Source of the DNA: Pseudozobellia thermophila
GTDB taxonomy: Bacteria; Bacteroidota; Bacteroidia; Flavobacteriales; Flavobacteriaceae
DNA length: 64,000 nt
Assembly: GCF_900141855.1 (NCBI RefSeq)
Contig: NZ_FQYU01000001.1
Location: 345,402 to 409,401, forward strand
Reading direction: 5' to 3'
Shown here: piece by piece, positions 1 to 9,352 of the stretch
Numbering within the stretch: position 1 is the first letter of the stretch
How the letters are laid out: each line of letters begins with the position of its first letter
Translations under genes and position numbers: made by a program
Notes under the pieces: model-generated
Seen by the model: only the letters and a program-made list of their open reading frames with translations
Databases searched by the model: none
Told to the model about the DNA's origin: nothing

Positions 1-1
1 A

Positions 2-2716
2 AAACTAAGCGAAGATGCCACCCAACTTGAAGACGTGGTCGTAGTAGGGTATGGTACACAACGAAAATCGGATGTAACCGGTTCCATCGCATCGGTCAAA
101 AGCGAAGACTTTAACCAAGGGGTGGTGGCCAACCCGGGGCAATTGCTACAAGGAAAAGTATCCGGCGTCAACATCACCAATGTCAGCGGGGAGCCGGGGG
201 CATCACAAAATGTCATTATACGTGGTGTAGGAAGCCTTAGGTCGGGTACGGCGCCCCTGTATGTAATCGACGGATTCGTAATCAGCAATAATGATATAGG
301 TATGGGATCGAGTCCCCTGAACTTTATCAACCCGCAAGACATTGCATCGATGGATGTACTAAAGGATGCCTCTGCCACGGCCATCTACGGTGCACGTGCG
401 GCAAACGGGGTAATCATGATCACCACCAAAAAAGGGCAGGCCGGAAAATCGGAAATAGACCTATCGATATCTACCGCCATGTCTTCGATCGCCAAAAAAA
501 TAGACGTGTTCAGCGCCGATGACTTCAGGCAGCAAGTGGTAGCCGCAGGAGGAACCTTGGACGACCAAGGGGGCAATACCGATTGGCAAGACGAGCTGAC
601 CCGTACCGGAATAACAAAGAACGTTAACTTATCGATGAGCGGCGGGGTTAGCGACAAGTTCTCCTATTTCGTGTCCGGAGGGGTTTCCGACCAACAGGGC
701 ATCTTCTATAACAGCGACCTAAAAAGGTACTCGGGTCGCGTAAAATTGAACCAAAAGGCATTTGACGGTAAACTAAACCTGGATTTTAACCTAACGGCCT
801 CCAAAACCATAAACGAAAGGCCCAATATTGGCTCTACCATAGTGGATATGCTCCAATTGAACCCCACTTCGCCGGCCTATGACGCCAATGGCAACATCGC
901 CGTTTTGGAAGGTGCCAGCGGACTGATCCTAAACCCTTTGTTACGCAATGAAATCTATTTGGACGAAGCCAGGAGCAACCGTATTTTGGCAAACATTACC
1001 CCTTCGTTGGAAATCGTAAAGGGACTGACCTATAAGGTGAACCTTGGGGTCGATTATTCCATCACCAACAGGGATATACAAAGCATGCCCTATACCTTGG
1101 GCGAAGGACTTTTTATGGGCACCCTGAACACCATAGCTACCGAGAACAGCAATTACTTGGTAGAAAACACCCTTACCTATAAACTCGATTACGAAAAGCA
1201 CAATATAACCTTGTTGGCAGGCCATTCATACCAAGAAACCAAGTTCGAAAGAAAGAATATCAACTTTCAAGGAGGCTTTGCCAACAACGGTATAGAGCCC
1301 CGCTACCAAGATCAATCCAGTACCGAGGTTACGGCCACCACCTTGGCGTCTACCGCCACCATCGACGAGCTGCAATCGTATTTTGGAAGGCTAAACTATT
1401 CCTACGCCGACAAATATTTATTGACAGGAACCTTGCGTGCCGATGGCTCCTCTAGGTTTGGCGCAAATAACAAATACGGCTATTTTCCATCGGTAGCCCT
1501 GGGTTGGAATATTTACAAGGAAGATTTTTTGGCCAACAACAACATCTTCGACAACTTGAAATTACGTGCCTCGTGGGGCCAGACCGGAAACCAGAACGGT
1601 ATAGCTAGTAAAGCCAGCTATGCCAGTTACAACGATTCCAAAAGCGATAACGACACCTATCCCTTGGATGGTACCGAATCCACGCTGGACGATTACCCTT
1701 ATGGCACCATTGCCGTGCGTACGGCCAACCCCGACCTAAAGTGGGAAGTGGTCACACAGGCGAATTTGGGGCTCGATTTTGCACTGTTGAACGGTAGCCT
1801 AACTGGAACCTTCGATTATTTCAACAAGGTAACCAGCGATGTCATTCTGTACGCTACCACTCCCGACCCGATCAATCCTACCGAGAAATATTGGACCAAC
1901 TTTCCCGATATGAAAGTAAAGAACAAGGGGTATGAGGTTGCCTTGGACTATAGGGGCAACGTTAGTGACGACTTTACCTATAACATTGGGGGCAATGTTT
2001 CCTTTATAGACAACGTGGTCGAAGGATCCATTTATTCCGTCATTACCTCAGGGGCAGCACAGGGCTCGGGGCAAACAGGCGCGACCATCAATGGATATAT
2101 CAACGGGGAGGCCATTGGTGCCTTTTACATGAAAGATTTTGTAGGGATCGGCGATGACGGCCTCAACCAATTCCGCGATGTCGTGGAAGACGGCGTGTCT
2201 TTAGACAACGACCGTATCGTACCCGGCAGTGCCCTGCCCGACATGTTGTACGCCTTCTACCTGAACCTTAACTACAAAAATTTTGACCTGGGCTTCAACT
2301 TCAATGGGGTTTCGGGCAACAAAATATACAACCACACGGCCATGTCGCTTTTCAACAAGGGGCAGCTGGTCAACAACCTGAATACGACGGAATTCGCCGT
2401 TGCCTACCCTAATGAGAGTGCCACAAACTCGAACGATGTGTCTACCCGTTATTTGGAAGACGGCAGTTTTCTCAGGTTGAACAATGCAAGCTTGGGGTAT
2501 ACCCTCGACCCTTCCGTTATTGGCCTTGGAGACTTGGTGAGCAACATCCGGTTTAACCTTACCGGACAAAATTTATTTACCATCACCGATTACTCCGGCT
2601 ATGATCCCGAAGTAAACACCGGAAGCGAAATAGACCAAATTCAAACCTTCGGTATCGATAGGTATCGCTATCCTTCGGCCAGAACATTCATGTTTGGCTT
2701 AAACGTATCATTCTAA
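2..2716 (+). CDS. susC: SusC/RagA-family TonB-linked outer-membrane porin, 5' end outside window
   Basis: This is the C-terminal part of a SusC-type TonB-dependent transporter that carries oligomers or other large nutrients across the outer membrane. The reading frame is open from base 2, so the true start, signal peptide and carboxypeptidase-like N-terminal domain lie upstream. The visible part opens with the family's plug signature VVVVGYGTQ and continues with TSxxA-type plug motifs such as DASATAIYGARAANGV. About 700 residues of β-barrel follow, ending in the aromatic C-terminus MFGLNVSF. The SusD partner starts 7 bp downstream, so the two are co-transcribed. The substrate cannot be read from the sequence. 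The family call is secure. Confidence 0.96.
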   Translation, partial: KLSEDATQLEDVVVVGYGTQRKSDVTGSIASVKSEDFNQGVVANPGQLLQGKVSGVNITNVSGEPGASQNVIIRGVGSLRSGTAPLYVIDGFVISNNDIGMGSSPLNFINPQDIASMDVLKDASATAIYGARAANGVIMITTKKGQAGKSEIDLSISTAMSSIAKKIDVFSADDFRQQVVAAGGTLDDQGGNTDWQDELTRTGITKNVNLSMSGGVSDKFSYFVSGGVSDQQGIFYNSDLKRYSGRVKLNQKAFDGKLNLDFNLTASKTINERPNIGSTIVDMLQLNPTSPAYDANGNIAVLEGASGLILNPLLRNEIYLDEARSNRILANITPSLEIVKGLTYKVNLGVDYSITNRDIQSMPYTLGEGLFMGTLNTIATENSNYLVENTLTYKLDYEKHNITLLAGHSYQETKFERKNINFQGGFANNGIEPRYQDQSSTEVTATTLASTATIDELQSYFGRLNYSYADKYLLTGTLRADGSSRFGANNKYGYFPSVALGWNIYKEDFLANNNIFDNLKLRASWGQTGNQNGIASKASYASYNDSKSDNDTYPLDGTESTLDDYPYGTIAVRTANPDLKWEVVTQANLGLDFALLNGSLTGTFDYFNKVTSDVILYATTPDPINPTEKYWTNFPDMKVKNKGYEVALDYRGNVSDDFTYNIGGNVSFIDNVVEGSIYSVITSGAAQGSGQTGATINGYINGEAIGAFYMKDFVGIGDDGLNQFRDVVEDGVSLDNDRIVPGSALPDMLYAFYLNLNYKNFDLGFNFNGVSGNKIYNHTAMSLFNKGQLVNNLNTTEFAVAYPNESATNSNDVSTRYLEDGSFLRLNNASLGYTLDPSVIGLGDLVSNIRFNLTGQNLFTITDYSGYDPEVNTGSEIDQIQTFGIDRYRYPSARTFMFGLNVSF

Positions 2717-2723
2717 TTAAAAA

Positions 2724-4502
2724 ATGTTTCAAAAGATGAAAAATATTATAAAAACAAAGGCATTTATGGTACTGTTTGGGCTTTTGGTCCTTGGTTGTAC
2801 CGATTTGGTAGAGGAACGAATAGATGAAACCGAGTTTGGTGCCGAAGCTGATGCCATCGATGGTGCCATAGCCCCGGCTTACGGCTATATTTCATGGACC
2901 TGGAGGCATACCAATTATTTTGGGCTACAGGAGGTTTCGTCGGACGAGGCCATCCTACCCTATCGCGGTGGTACCGACTGGTACGATGGGGGCAAGTTCA
3001 TAGCGGCCCATCAGCATAACTTTACACCGAGCAACGACCTTGTGACTTCCGGTTGGAACCAGGTAGCCATTAATATATCCCGAACCCTTTCGGCCATTGA
3101 AGTGCTGACACCTCTTTCCGAGGAGGGCAACGACGAAGCTACCGGCGCCCTCTATGAAATGAAGGCGCTAAGGGCCTATTTGAATATGTTGATGCTCGAC
3201 AGTTGGGGGGTTGCCTTTAAAAAGGAATCGTCCGACGCCCTATCCGAAGTACTCCGAACCGACGAGGCCATCGCCTATATCGAAAGCGAATTGCTCTCCG
3301 TGGTAGACCTTATCAACAACGACAAAGGTCCAGGGAGAATTACCCAAGACGCGGTCAAGGGCTTTTTGGCCCGGTTATACTTGAATGCCGCAGTGTATAG
3401 GGACCCTTACGGCACCCCTAATTTTACGGATGACGACATGGACAAGGTCATTGCCTATACCAACGACATTATCAATTCGGGCAGCTATAGCCTATCACCG
3501 GAGTATTTCGAGCTTTTCAATGACGACAACCATGAAAATGCCGAACTCATCTTTGCCTTGGACCAAAGGGGGGTACTCAATAGGGAGCACAGCCGTTGGG
3601 CCTACTGGTCAATTGCCGGGGCCATGATAGCGAGACCGGAATTTTATCCGGACAATACCGCGGATGGCACCGATGGGCCCGGGGTAACCCCCGACTTTTA
3701 CCAAACCTGGGTAGAAGCCTATGGCGACGTGGACCCTGCCGATGCCGATGCCCGATTCTATCAAAGGAACACCATGGTACCCGAGGAGCAACTACAAGAC
3801 CTGGCCAATCGCGAACCTTTGCTGGAGACGGAAACCGAAAACAGTTACTATTGCGTAGAGGCCGAAGAATTTGAAATGGACAGGGGTATCTTGCGAGGCA
3901 TACAGTGGGGCCCGCGTCGAGGGGATGGCAATCTGGAAAAATGCGAAGATGGCTCCCTAAGGATCTATCCCCTACAGCAAACAAAAGGAAACGGACCCGA
4001 CCGCGATACGGGATATGTAGACCATACGTTGAAGATAGATTTCACCAACGAGGGGTCATTGCACCATGCGGGCTACCGCTTTTCAAAATACCAATTTAGC
4101 CGTACCTCGCCCAATGGAAACGGCTATAGCAGTGTAGACCTGGTATTGATGCGCTTGGCCGAAATATATCTGATGCGTGCCGAGGCCAAACTAAGAAAGG
4201 GCGACAATGCCGGCGCCTTGGCGGATGTCAACGTCGTTAGAACCTCAAGGACCGCCAGACCGGACCAAACCCCAGAGGCCTTGGCCGAAATCGATTTGGA
4301 TATCCTGTTCCGCGAAAGAGGTTTCGAACTGTACTGGGAAGGTTTTAGAAGAACCGACCAGATCCGTTTTGGAAAATATGAGGACAGCTGGACCGAAAAG
4401 ACCGATTCAGACCCGAACAAGAGACTCTTCCCCATTCCACAAAGCGCAGTGGACGGGGCTTCGGGAATCGATGGCTTCTTGGAACAGAATCCAGGCTATT
4501 AA
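2724..4502 (+). CDS. susD: SusD/RagB-family nutrient-binding outer-membrane lipoprotein
   Basis: This surface lipoprotein forms the lid of the SusC porin and binds the incoming nutrient. A signal peptide ends in a lipobox with Cys25 (VLGCTD) and is followed by a TPR-rich SusD fold. The C-terminal third shows typical SusD motifs: LVLMRLAEIYLMRAEA, then FRERGFELYWEGFRRTDQIRFG, and the end motif RLFPIPQSAVDG. At 592 residues it is at the long end of the family. A second ATG at 2736 is an equally good start. It follows susC by 7 bp and ends just before an intrinsic terminator, so susC-susD form the end of a transcript. The ligand is unknown. Confidence 0.96.
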   Translation: MFQKMKNIIKTKAFMVLFGLLVLGCTDLVEERIDETEFGAEADAIDGAIAPAYGYISWTWRHTNYFGLQEVSSDEAILPYRGGTDWYDGGKFIAAHQHNFTPSNDLVTSGWNQVAINISRTLSAIEVLTPLSEEGNDEATGALYEMKALRAYLNMLMLDSWGVAFKKESSDALSEVLRTDEAIAYIESELLSVVDLINNDKGPGRITQDAVKGFLARLYLNAAVYRDPYGTPNFTDDDMDKVIAYTNDIINSGSYSLSPEYFELFNDDNHENAELIFALDQRGVLNREHSRWAYWSIAGAMIARPEFYPDNTADGTDGPGVTPDFYQTWVEAYGDVDPADADARFYQRNTMVPEEQLQDLANREPLLETETENSYYCVEAEEFEMDRGILRGIQWGPRRGDGNLEKCEDGSLRIYPLQQTKGNGPDRDTGYVDHTLKIDFTNEGSLHHAGYRFSKYQFSRTSPNGNGYSSVDLVLMRLAEIYLMRAEAKLRKGDNAGALADVNVVRTSRTARPDQTPEALAEIDLDILFRERGFELYWEGFRRTDQIRFGKYEDSWTEKTDSDPNKRLFPIPQSAVDGASGIDGFLEQNPGY

Positions 4503-4524
4503 TCGTATACTTATAAATTGTCGT

Positions 4525-4561
4525 AAAAAGGGTGGGCGGTTGCCCATCCTTTTTATTTTTT
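4525..4561 (+). terminator. Intrinsic terminator after susD
   Basis: A GC-rich hairpin, GGGTGGGC / GCCCATCC with a GGTT loop, is preceded by A5 and followed by a T-rich run. It lies 22 bp after the susD stop and separates the SusCD transcript from the metallophosphoesterase. The first in-frame ATG of the next gene (4532) falls inside this hairpin, which argues for the later start at 4604. Confidence 0.85.
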
Positions 4562-4603
4562 GGCTATTTTAAACGCATATTGGATTGCCTTAAACCCGAC
4601 CAA

Positions 4604-6493
4604 ATGTCATTCGATGTAAAAGCCCTATTACTAGGTTTTCTTTTTTTACTTTCCTGTCAAAGGAAACCCGTACCGGCCAAAGTCCCTAAAGATACGATAC
4701 GCATTGCTTTCTTGTCGGATGTACATCTGACCGACGTCAGGGGTGCCTTGCAAGACATCGGCTACAAGGGTGTTGAAAACCCCACAAAGGGAAACAAGGC
4801 CTTTATACGCACCATGGAAGCCCAGCTGCACTCCACCCGCCTGTTCAACGAAAACTATTTTGCTTTTTTGACCGCCCTTGACGATGTGGTAAAAAAGGGC
4901 ATCAAGCTCGTAGCCCTGCCCGGTGATTTTAGTGACGACGGCCAACCGATAAACGTAAGGGGGCTGAACAAGATATTAAACGCATATTCCGAAAAACACG
5001 GAATTTCCTTTTTTATAACCACCGGCAACCACGACCCTACGGGGCCCTTTGGCGAACCCGGGGGCAAAAAGGATTTTATGGGTGCAAGAGGGCAACGCCA
5101 GGCCATTATGAGCCAAGAGGGAATGTATACATCAAAACCCGGTGAACTACCGGTCATTGTAAGCAACGATATACGGGAGATGGGTTATAAGGAGATTGTC
5201 GACGAGCTTTCCCTTCACGGCTTTTACCCACGCAAAAATTACATCTATTGGGAAACCCCCTATACCGAATACACTTACGACGATTATACCTTCGAACAGG
5301 CCCGAGCGGCCGCTTCCCTCGACAAGCGCACCTATAGGATTGCGGGGCATTCCAAACCCCTGCCCGATGTAAGCTATATGGTCGAGCCCATTACCGGCCT
5401 TTGGTTGGTGGCATTGGATGCCAATGTTTATCTGCCAAAAGAAAACGGAGAAGGCTACCACGGGGCAAGTATAGGCTATAATCAGACAATCGAACACAAA
5501 AAACACCTTATCGATTGGGTGGCCAACATCTGTTCAAAGGCAGATGAACTGGGCAAAACGGTCATTGCCTTTAGCCATTACCCCATGATAGGGTTCAATG
5601 ATGGGACTTCGGAGAAAATGAAGCAACTGTTCGGGGAGCGTGCTTTTCAGGCCCATCGGATACCCAAGGATACCGTTGCCCAAATTTTTGCCGATGCCGG
5701 TCTTAAAATACACGTTGGCGGCCACATGCACCTAAACGATACGGGCATCAAAAAAACGCCCAAGGGCAATACCTTGGTAAACATCCAAGTTCCGTCGCCC
5801 GCCGCATATAAACCCGCTTATAAGATTTTGGAGATTGCGGACGAAAGCACTGTTACGGTAAAGACCGTAACCTTGGACTCGGTGCCCGGTTTCGACGAAT
5901 TTTTTCCCTTGTATAAATGGGAGCACGACTTTCTTTTAAAGCAGAATAGGGCGGATATCTGGAATGAAGAAGTGCTCACCTCCAAAGACTACCGGGCCTT
6001 CACCAATTTTCACTTGGAGGAACTGGTAAGGCTAAGGTTCCTTCCCTCGGATTGGCCCCCATCGTTAAAAGAGCTATTACTTCGACTCGACGGCAGGCAG
6101 CTTTACATCCTATCGCACCTAAATACCAAAGACACAGGAATCGATATAACGAAAATAGGCACCGATGACGAACTGCCAGAATGGAAACAGGCATTGAACA
6201 TGGCCAGAAACACCTTGAAAGACGACTCCCTTGACGCCTTTTCGAAATGGACGGGCCAAGATATGATCGCCGACTTCTACCGTTTCCGCAGTGCGGACGA
6301 ACTCGCCTTGGCCGATATTCCTTCGGAGCGGATCGCCCAGTATCGGACCTTGATAGCCTCATTGAAAAAAAACACCCATCCCTTGCTGTCGGAATTGCGG
6401 CTTTTTGCCGACATCCTTGGCCTACAGATGCAGGGCGAACCGTCGAACAACTTTACCATAGACCTCAAGAAGGGCGCCTTGGTACCGAATTGA
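4604..6493 (+). CDS. Calcineurin-like metallophosphoesterase, lipoprotein
   Basis: This is a predicted exported phosphoesterase of the calcineurin-like family, using two metal ions. The metal-binding blocks are all present: FLSDVHL (motif I), ALPGDFSDDG (II), TTGNHDP (III), FSHYPMIG (IV) and HVGGHMH (V). A C-terminal region of about 250 residues has no motif I recognise. The start at 4604 gives a short signal peptide with a lipobox (FLLSCQ, Cys18); the longer frame from 4532 would begin within the susD terminator. At 629 residues it is much longer than the bare catalytic domain. Its place right after SusCD suggests it removes phosphate from an imported or surface-bound compound, which is inference. 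Confidence 0.9.
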   Translation: MSFDVKALLLGFLFLLSCQRKPVPAKVPKDTIRIAFLSDVHLTDVRGALQDIGYKGVENPTKGNKAFIRTMEAQLHSTRLFNENYFAFLTALDDVVKKGIKLVALPGDFSDDGQPINVRGLNKILNAYSEKHGISFFITTGNHDPTGPFGEPGGKKDFMGARGQRQAIMSQEGMYTSKPGELPVIVSNDIREMGYKEIVDELSLHGFYPRKNYIYWETPYTEYTYDDYTFEQARAAASLDKRTYRIAGHSKPLPDVSYMVEPITGLWLVALDANVYLPKENGEGYHGASIGYNQTIEHKKHLIDWVANICSKADELGKTVIAFSHYPMIGFNDGTSEKMKQLFGERAFQAHRIPKDTVAQIFADAGLKIHVGGHMHLNDTGIKKTPKGNTLVNIQVPSPAAYKPAYKILEIADESTVTVKTVTLDSVPGFDEFFPLYKWEHDFLLKQNRADIWNEEVLTSKDYRAFTNFHLEELVRLRFLPSDWPPSLKELLLRLDGRQLYILSHLNTKDTGIDITKIGTDDELPEWKQALNMARNTLKDDSLDAFSKWTGQDMIADFYRFRSADELALADIPSERIAQYRTLIASLKKNTHPLLSELRLFADILGLQMQGEPSNNFTIDLKKGALVPN

Positions 6494-6514
6494 CTGCGGG
6501 CATATCCCAATCCT

Positions 6515-7825
6515 TTAATCGATCAAACCAAAGGTTCGTGGCAACCACAGTGAAAGCTCGGGAAAGTAGGTGATCGCCATAAGAACGGCCACCATAACCG
6601 CAAGTAGAGGCAACAGAGGTTGAATTACCTTGGTAACCGGCACTTTGGCCACACCACTGCCCACGAACAACAATGTTCCCACCGGGGGCGTACATATTCC
6701 AATACAGAGGTTCAATACGATGATCATCCCGAACTGTACCGGGTGCATGCCCAAGGCCATGGCCACGGGAAGAAAAATAGGGGTAAAAATCAATACGGCC
6801 GGAGTCATGTCCATAAACGTTCCTATAATAAGCAGAATAATATTTATCATCAGAAAGATCAGGATCGGGTTGCTTACGTTGTCCAACAAGGCCGATGTCA
6901 ACAATTGCGGAATTCCCTCAAAGGAAAACAACCACGACATGGCCATAGAGGTGGCAATAAGGAACATTACAATGGCCGTTGTCCGCGCACTGCGCAAGAG
7001 CAAGGGCTTAAAATCGCTGAATTTGAGCTCCTTGTTTATAAAGCCCAGCAAGATGGCATAGACCACAGCAATGGCCGCCGCTTCGGTAGCGGTAAACACG
7101 CCTACGACAATACCGCCCACTACGATAACCAATAGGGTCAAACTCAAAAAGGCCCTTCTGAAATCGAGAAAGAGTTTTTTAAAACTGACACGGGGCGCCC
7201 TGGGCAGGCCTTTTCTACGGGCATAGACATAAACCATGACCATCAAGGCAAGTCCCACCAAAATACCAGGTACATAGCCCGCTATAAAGAGGGCGGCGAC
7301 GGAGGCCGTTCCACCACTGGCCAAGGCAAAGATGATCAGTACATTGCTCGGTGGAATCAATAGTCCCGTCGTCGAGGAACTAATATTTACCGAGGCACTG
7401 AATTCCCTGGGATAGCCTTCCTTTTCCATTTTATCGGTCAGCGTACTGCCAATGGCGGAGGCTGCGGCCACTGCCGATCCGGAAATGGCCCCGAAAAGCA
7501 TCGCGGCAATAATATTGACAAAGGCCAACCCCCCGGGCAGGCTTCCTATCAAAGATTTGGCAAACTCTATCAGGCGGTTGGCAATACCACCGGTATTCAT
7601 AATCTCGCCCGCCAAAATAAAGAAGGGAATGGCCAAGAGGGCAAAATTGTCGATTCCCGTGGTCATTCGCTGTGCCGCGGTGGTAGTGGCCGGTAAATAT
7701 GCGATGTTCAGCACCAGGGTCAGCGTGGTAGATATCCCAATGGCATAGGCCACCGGAACCCCATAGGCCAACAATCCTATAAAACTCAAAAAAAGAACTA
7801 TAATGCTAATGGTCTCGATGCTCAT
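6515..7825 (-). CDS. dctM: TRAP transporter large permease subunit (DctM)
   Basis: This is the large membrane subunit of a tripartite ATP-independent periplasmic (TRAP) transporter, the part that moves solute using a Na+ or H+ gradient. The 436 residues are almost wholly hydrophobic with about 12 membrane segments. They include the family motifs AIPFFILAGEIMNTGGI and the GAISGSAVAAASAIG loop, plus a C-terminal TPPVGTLLFVGSGVAK block. It is the last gene of dctP-dctQ-dctM; its start is 1 bp downstream of the dctQ stop. It ends convergently with the metallophosphoesterase gene, 21 bp away. Confidence 0.96.
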   Translation of the reverse strand: MSIETISIIVLFLSFIGLLAYGVPVAYAIGISTTLTLVLNIAYLPATTTAAQRMTTGIDNFALLAIPFFILAGEIMNTGGIANRLIEFAKSLIGSLPGGLAFVNIIAAMLFGAISGSAVAAASAIGSTLTDKMEKEGYPREFSASVNISSSTTGLLIPPSNVLIIFALASGGTASVAALFIAGYVPGILVGLALMVMVYVYARRKGLPRAPRVSFKKLFLDFRRAFLSLTLLVIVVGGIVVGVFTATEAAAIAVVYAILLGFINKELKFSDFKPLLLRSARTTAIVMFLIATSMAMSWLFSFEGIPQLLTSALLDNVSNPILIFLMINIILLIIGTFMDMTPAVLIFTPIFLPVAMALGMHPVQFGMIIVLNLCIGICTPPVGTLLFVGSGVAKVPVTKVIQPLLPLLAVMVAVLMAITYFPELSLWLPRTFGLID

Positions 7826-7826
7826 T

Positions 7827-8297
7827 TTAAAAATTTAGTTTCTTGATATTGTAAATCGAAAAAAAGATGATGATCAGCCCCGAAACGGGCACGATGGCGT
7901 AAACAAAGCCCAAGGGTATCTGCAATGCCGATGATATCTGGCCCAGTGACAGAGTGATATATACTAGATTGCCCCCTCCTATGACCATAATGATCAGGGC
8001 AAACAGGGCCATCAGAATTTGGATTACCTTTTTGCGCTTAACCTGTTTTTCTTCCGGAAGCTTCGATAGCAGAAAGTCCATTGACAAATGCCCCTCCCTA
8101 CTGCCGTTGATATGGGCGGCACCCAAAACCGTTAGCCATATCAATGAAAACCGGGCGAACTCTTCGGTAAACGAACTGGATTGCCCTACAACATAACGCG
8201 ACAGCACCTGCCACACCACGTCGATAACCAATAGCCCGAAAATAATTACCAAAAGGGCTTCAATAATCTTGTTGAGAGTGAGATATATCCTTTCCAT
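7827..8297 (-). CDS. dctQ: TRAP transporter small permease subunit (DctQ)
   Basis: This is the small four-helix membrane subunit that joins DctM in TRAP transporters. Its 156 residues show four hydrophobic segments and the family pattern WQVLSRYVVGQSSSFTEEFARF followed by LTVLGAAHINGSREGHLSMDFL. Its start codon overlaps the dctP stop (TAATG), which indicates translational coupling. Together with dctP and dctM it makes a complete three-part system next to uxaC. Confidence 0.94.
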   Translation of the reverse strand: MERIYLTLNKIIEALLVIIFGLLVIDVVWQVLSRYVVGQSSSFTEEFARFSLIWLTVLGAAHINGSREGHLSMDFLLSKLPEEKQVKRKKVIQILMALFALIIMVIGGGNLVYITLSLGQISSALQIPLGFVYAIVPVSGLIIIFFSIYNIKKLNF

Positions 8298-9301
8298 TAA
8301 TTTGAGTTTATCTTTTCTATCATCGGTTTCAATTTCGGGTTTTGCATTAGCCGTTCCATAATCGGCCTCGACTTTTCGATAAAGGGTTCTTGGTCGGGAT
8401 AGATGAACTCGACCCCTTCTTCCTTGAGCATCTTCATGTTCTCTTCGACGGTCTCATGCCAATACTGTTTTTGTTTTACAACGCTCTCCTCCGCGGCTTC
8501 TTCCAACCAACCCTTTTCTTCATCGGATAAGGAATCCCAAAATTTGGTACCAATGACAACCACGTCGGGTACCCGGGTATGTTCGTCGAAAATATAATAC
8601 TTGCACACCTCAAAATGGTTGGAACTCACAAAGGATGGTATATTGTTTTCGGCCCCGTCTACCACGTTTTGCTGCAATGCGGTATAGAGCTCGCCAAAGG
8701 CCATCGGGGTCGCCGAGGCTCCCAAGGTATTGGCCATATCGACGGACATTTGGTCGTTCTGCACCCTTAACTTCAGACCGTCGAGGTCATCGGGCGAATT
8801 GACCGGTTTGTCTTTGGTATAAAAACTACGTGCCCCGGCATCGTAGAAGCAAATGCCCCGTAAAAGGTATTCCGTTCCGCTTTCGAGCAACTGCTTGCCG
8901 ACTTCCCCTTCGAGGTTTCTGAACAAATGGTCGCTATCGCGAAAAAGATAGGGAATGACCATAATTTGATATTCGGGGGCGAAATTCGAAAGGGCAGAGG
9001 CACTGACCTTGGTCATCGCTATACTGCCAATCTGTAAAAGTTCAATGGCTTCGCGCTCCGAACCCAACTGCCCATCGGGAAAAATCTTGATCTGCAATTT
9101 GCCGCCCGAATTTTCCTTTAGGGCCTCTTGCATGGCCAATATCCCCTTGTGTACGGGGTGCGACGTAGGAAGCGAATGTGCAAAGTAGAGCACCTTTTCG
9201 TCGCTTGTCGAGGAACACGATTGAAGGGTTATGGCCGCAAGGGCCACTACCCCCATCAAATAGTATTTACACAGCACCACGGATTTAAAAAAATGTTTCA
9301 T
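8297..9301 (-). CDS. dctP: TRAP transporter substrate-binding protein (DctP), lipoprotein
   Basis: This is the periplasmic solute receptor of the TRAP transporter. A signal peptide ends in the lipobox LQSCSS (Cys29), so it is probably anchored in the cytoplasmic membrane. The DctP fold is clear: FAHSLPTSHPVHKG at the N-terminus, FPDGQLGSEREAIELLQIG, and the LKLRVQND block, whose arginine pairs with the carboxylate of the ligand in this family. Adjacency to uxaC points to a hexuronate such as glucuronate or galacturonate as ligand, which is inference. It is the first gene of the dctPQM unit, 52 bp downstream of the uxaC stop, so transcription could continue from uxaC. Confidence 0.95.
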   Translation of the reverse strand: MKHFFKSVVLCKYYLMGVVALAAITLQSCSSTSDEKVLYFAHSLPTSHPVHKGILAMQEALKENSGGKLQIKIFPDGQLGSEREAIELLQIGSIAMTKVSASALSNFAPEYQIMVIPYLFRDSDHLFRNLEGEVGKQLLESGTEYLLRGICFYDAGARSFYTKDKPVNSPDDLDGLKLRVQNDQMSVDMANTLGASATPMAFGELYTALQQNVVDGAENNIPSFVSSNHFEVCKYYIFDEHTRVPDVVVIGTKFWDSLSDEEKGWLEEAAEESVVKQKQYWHETVEENMKMLKEEGVEFIYPDQEPFIEKSRPIMERLMQNPKLKPMIEKINSN

Positions 9302-9352
9302 CTACCAATTCATTTTATGTACTATACTTGATCGCCCTATCGTATTATTCCG

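Noticed and set aside
4532-4603. Longer start of the metallophosphoesterase.
   Set aside because: It begins inside the susD terminator and hides the lipoprotein signal that begins at 4604.
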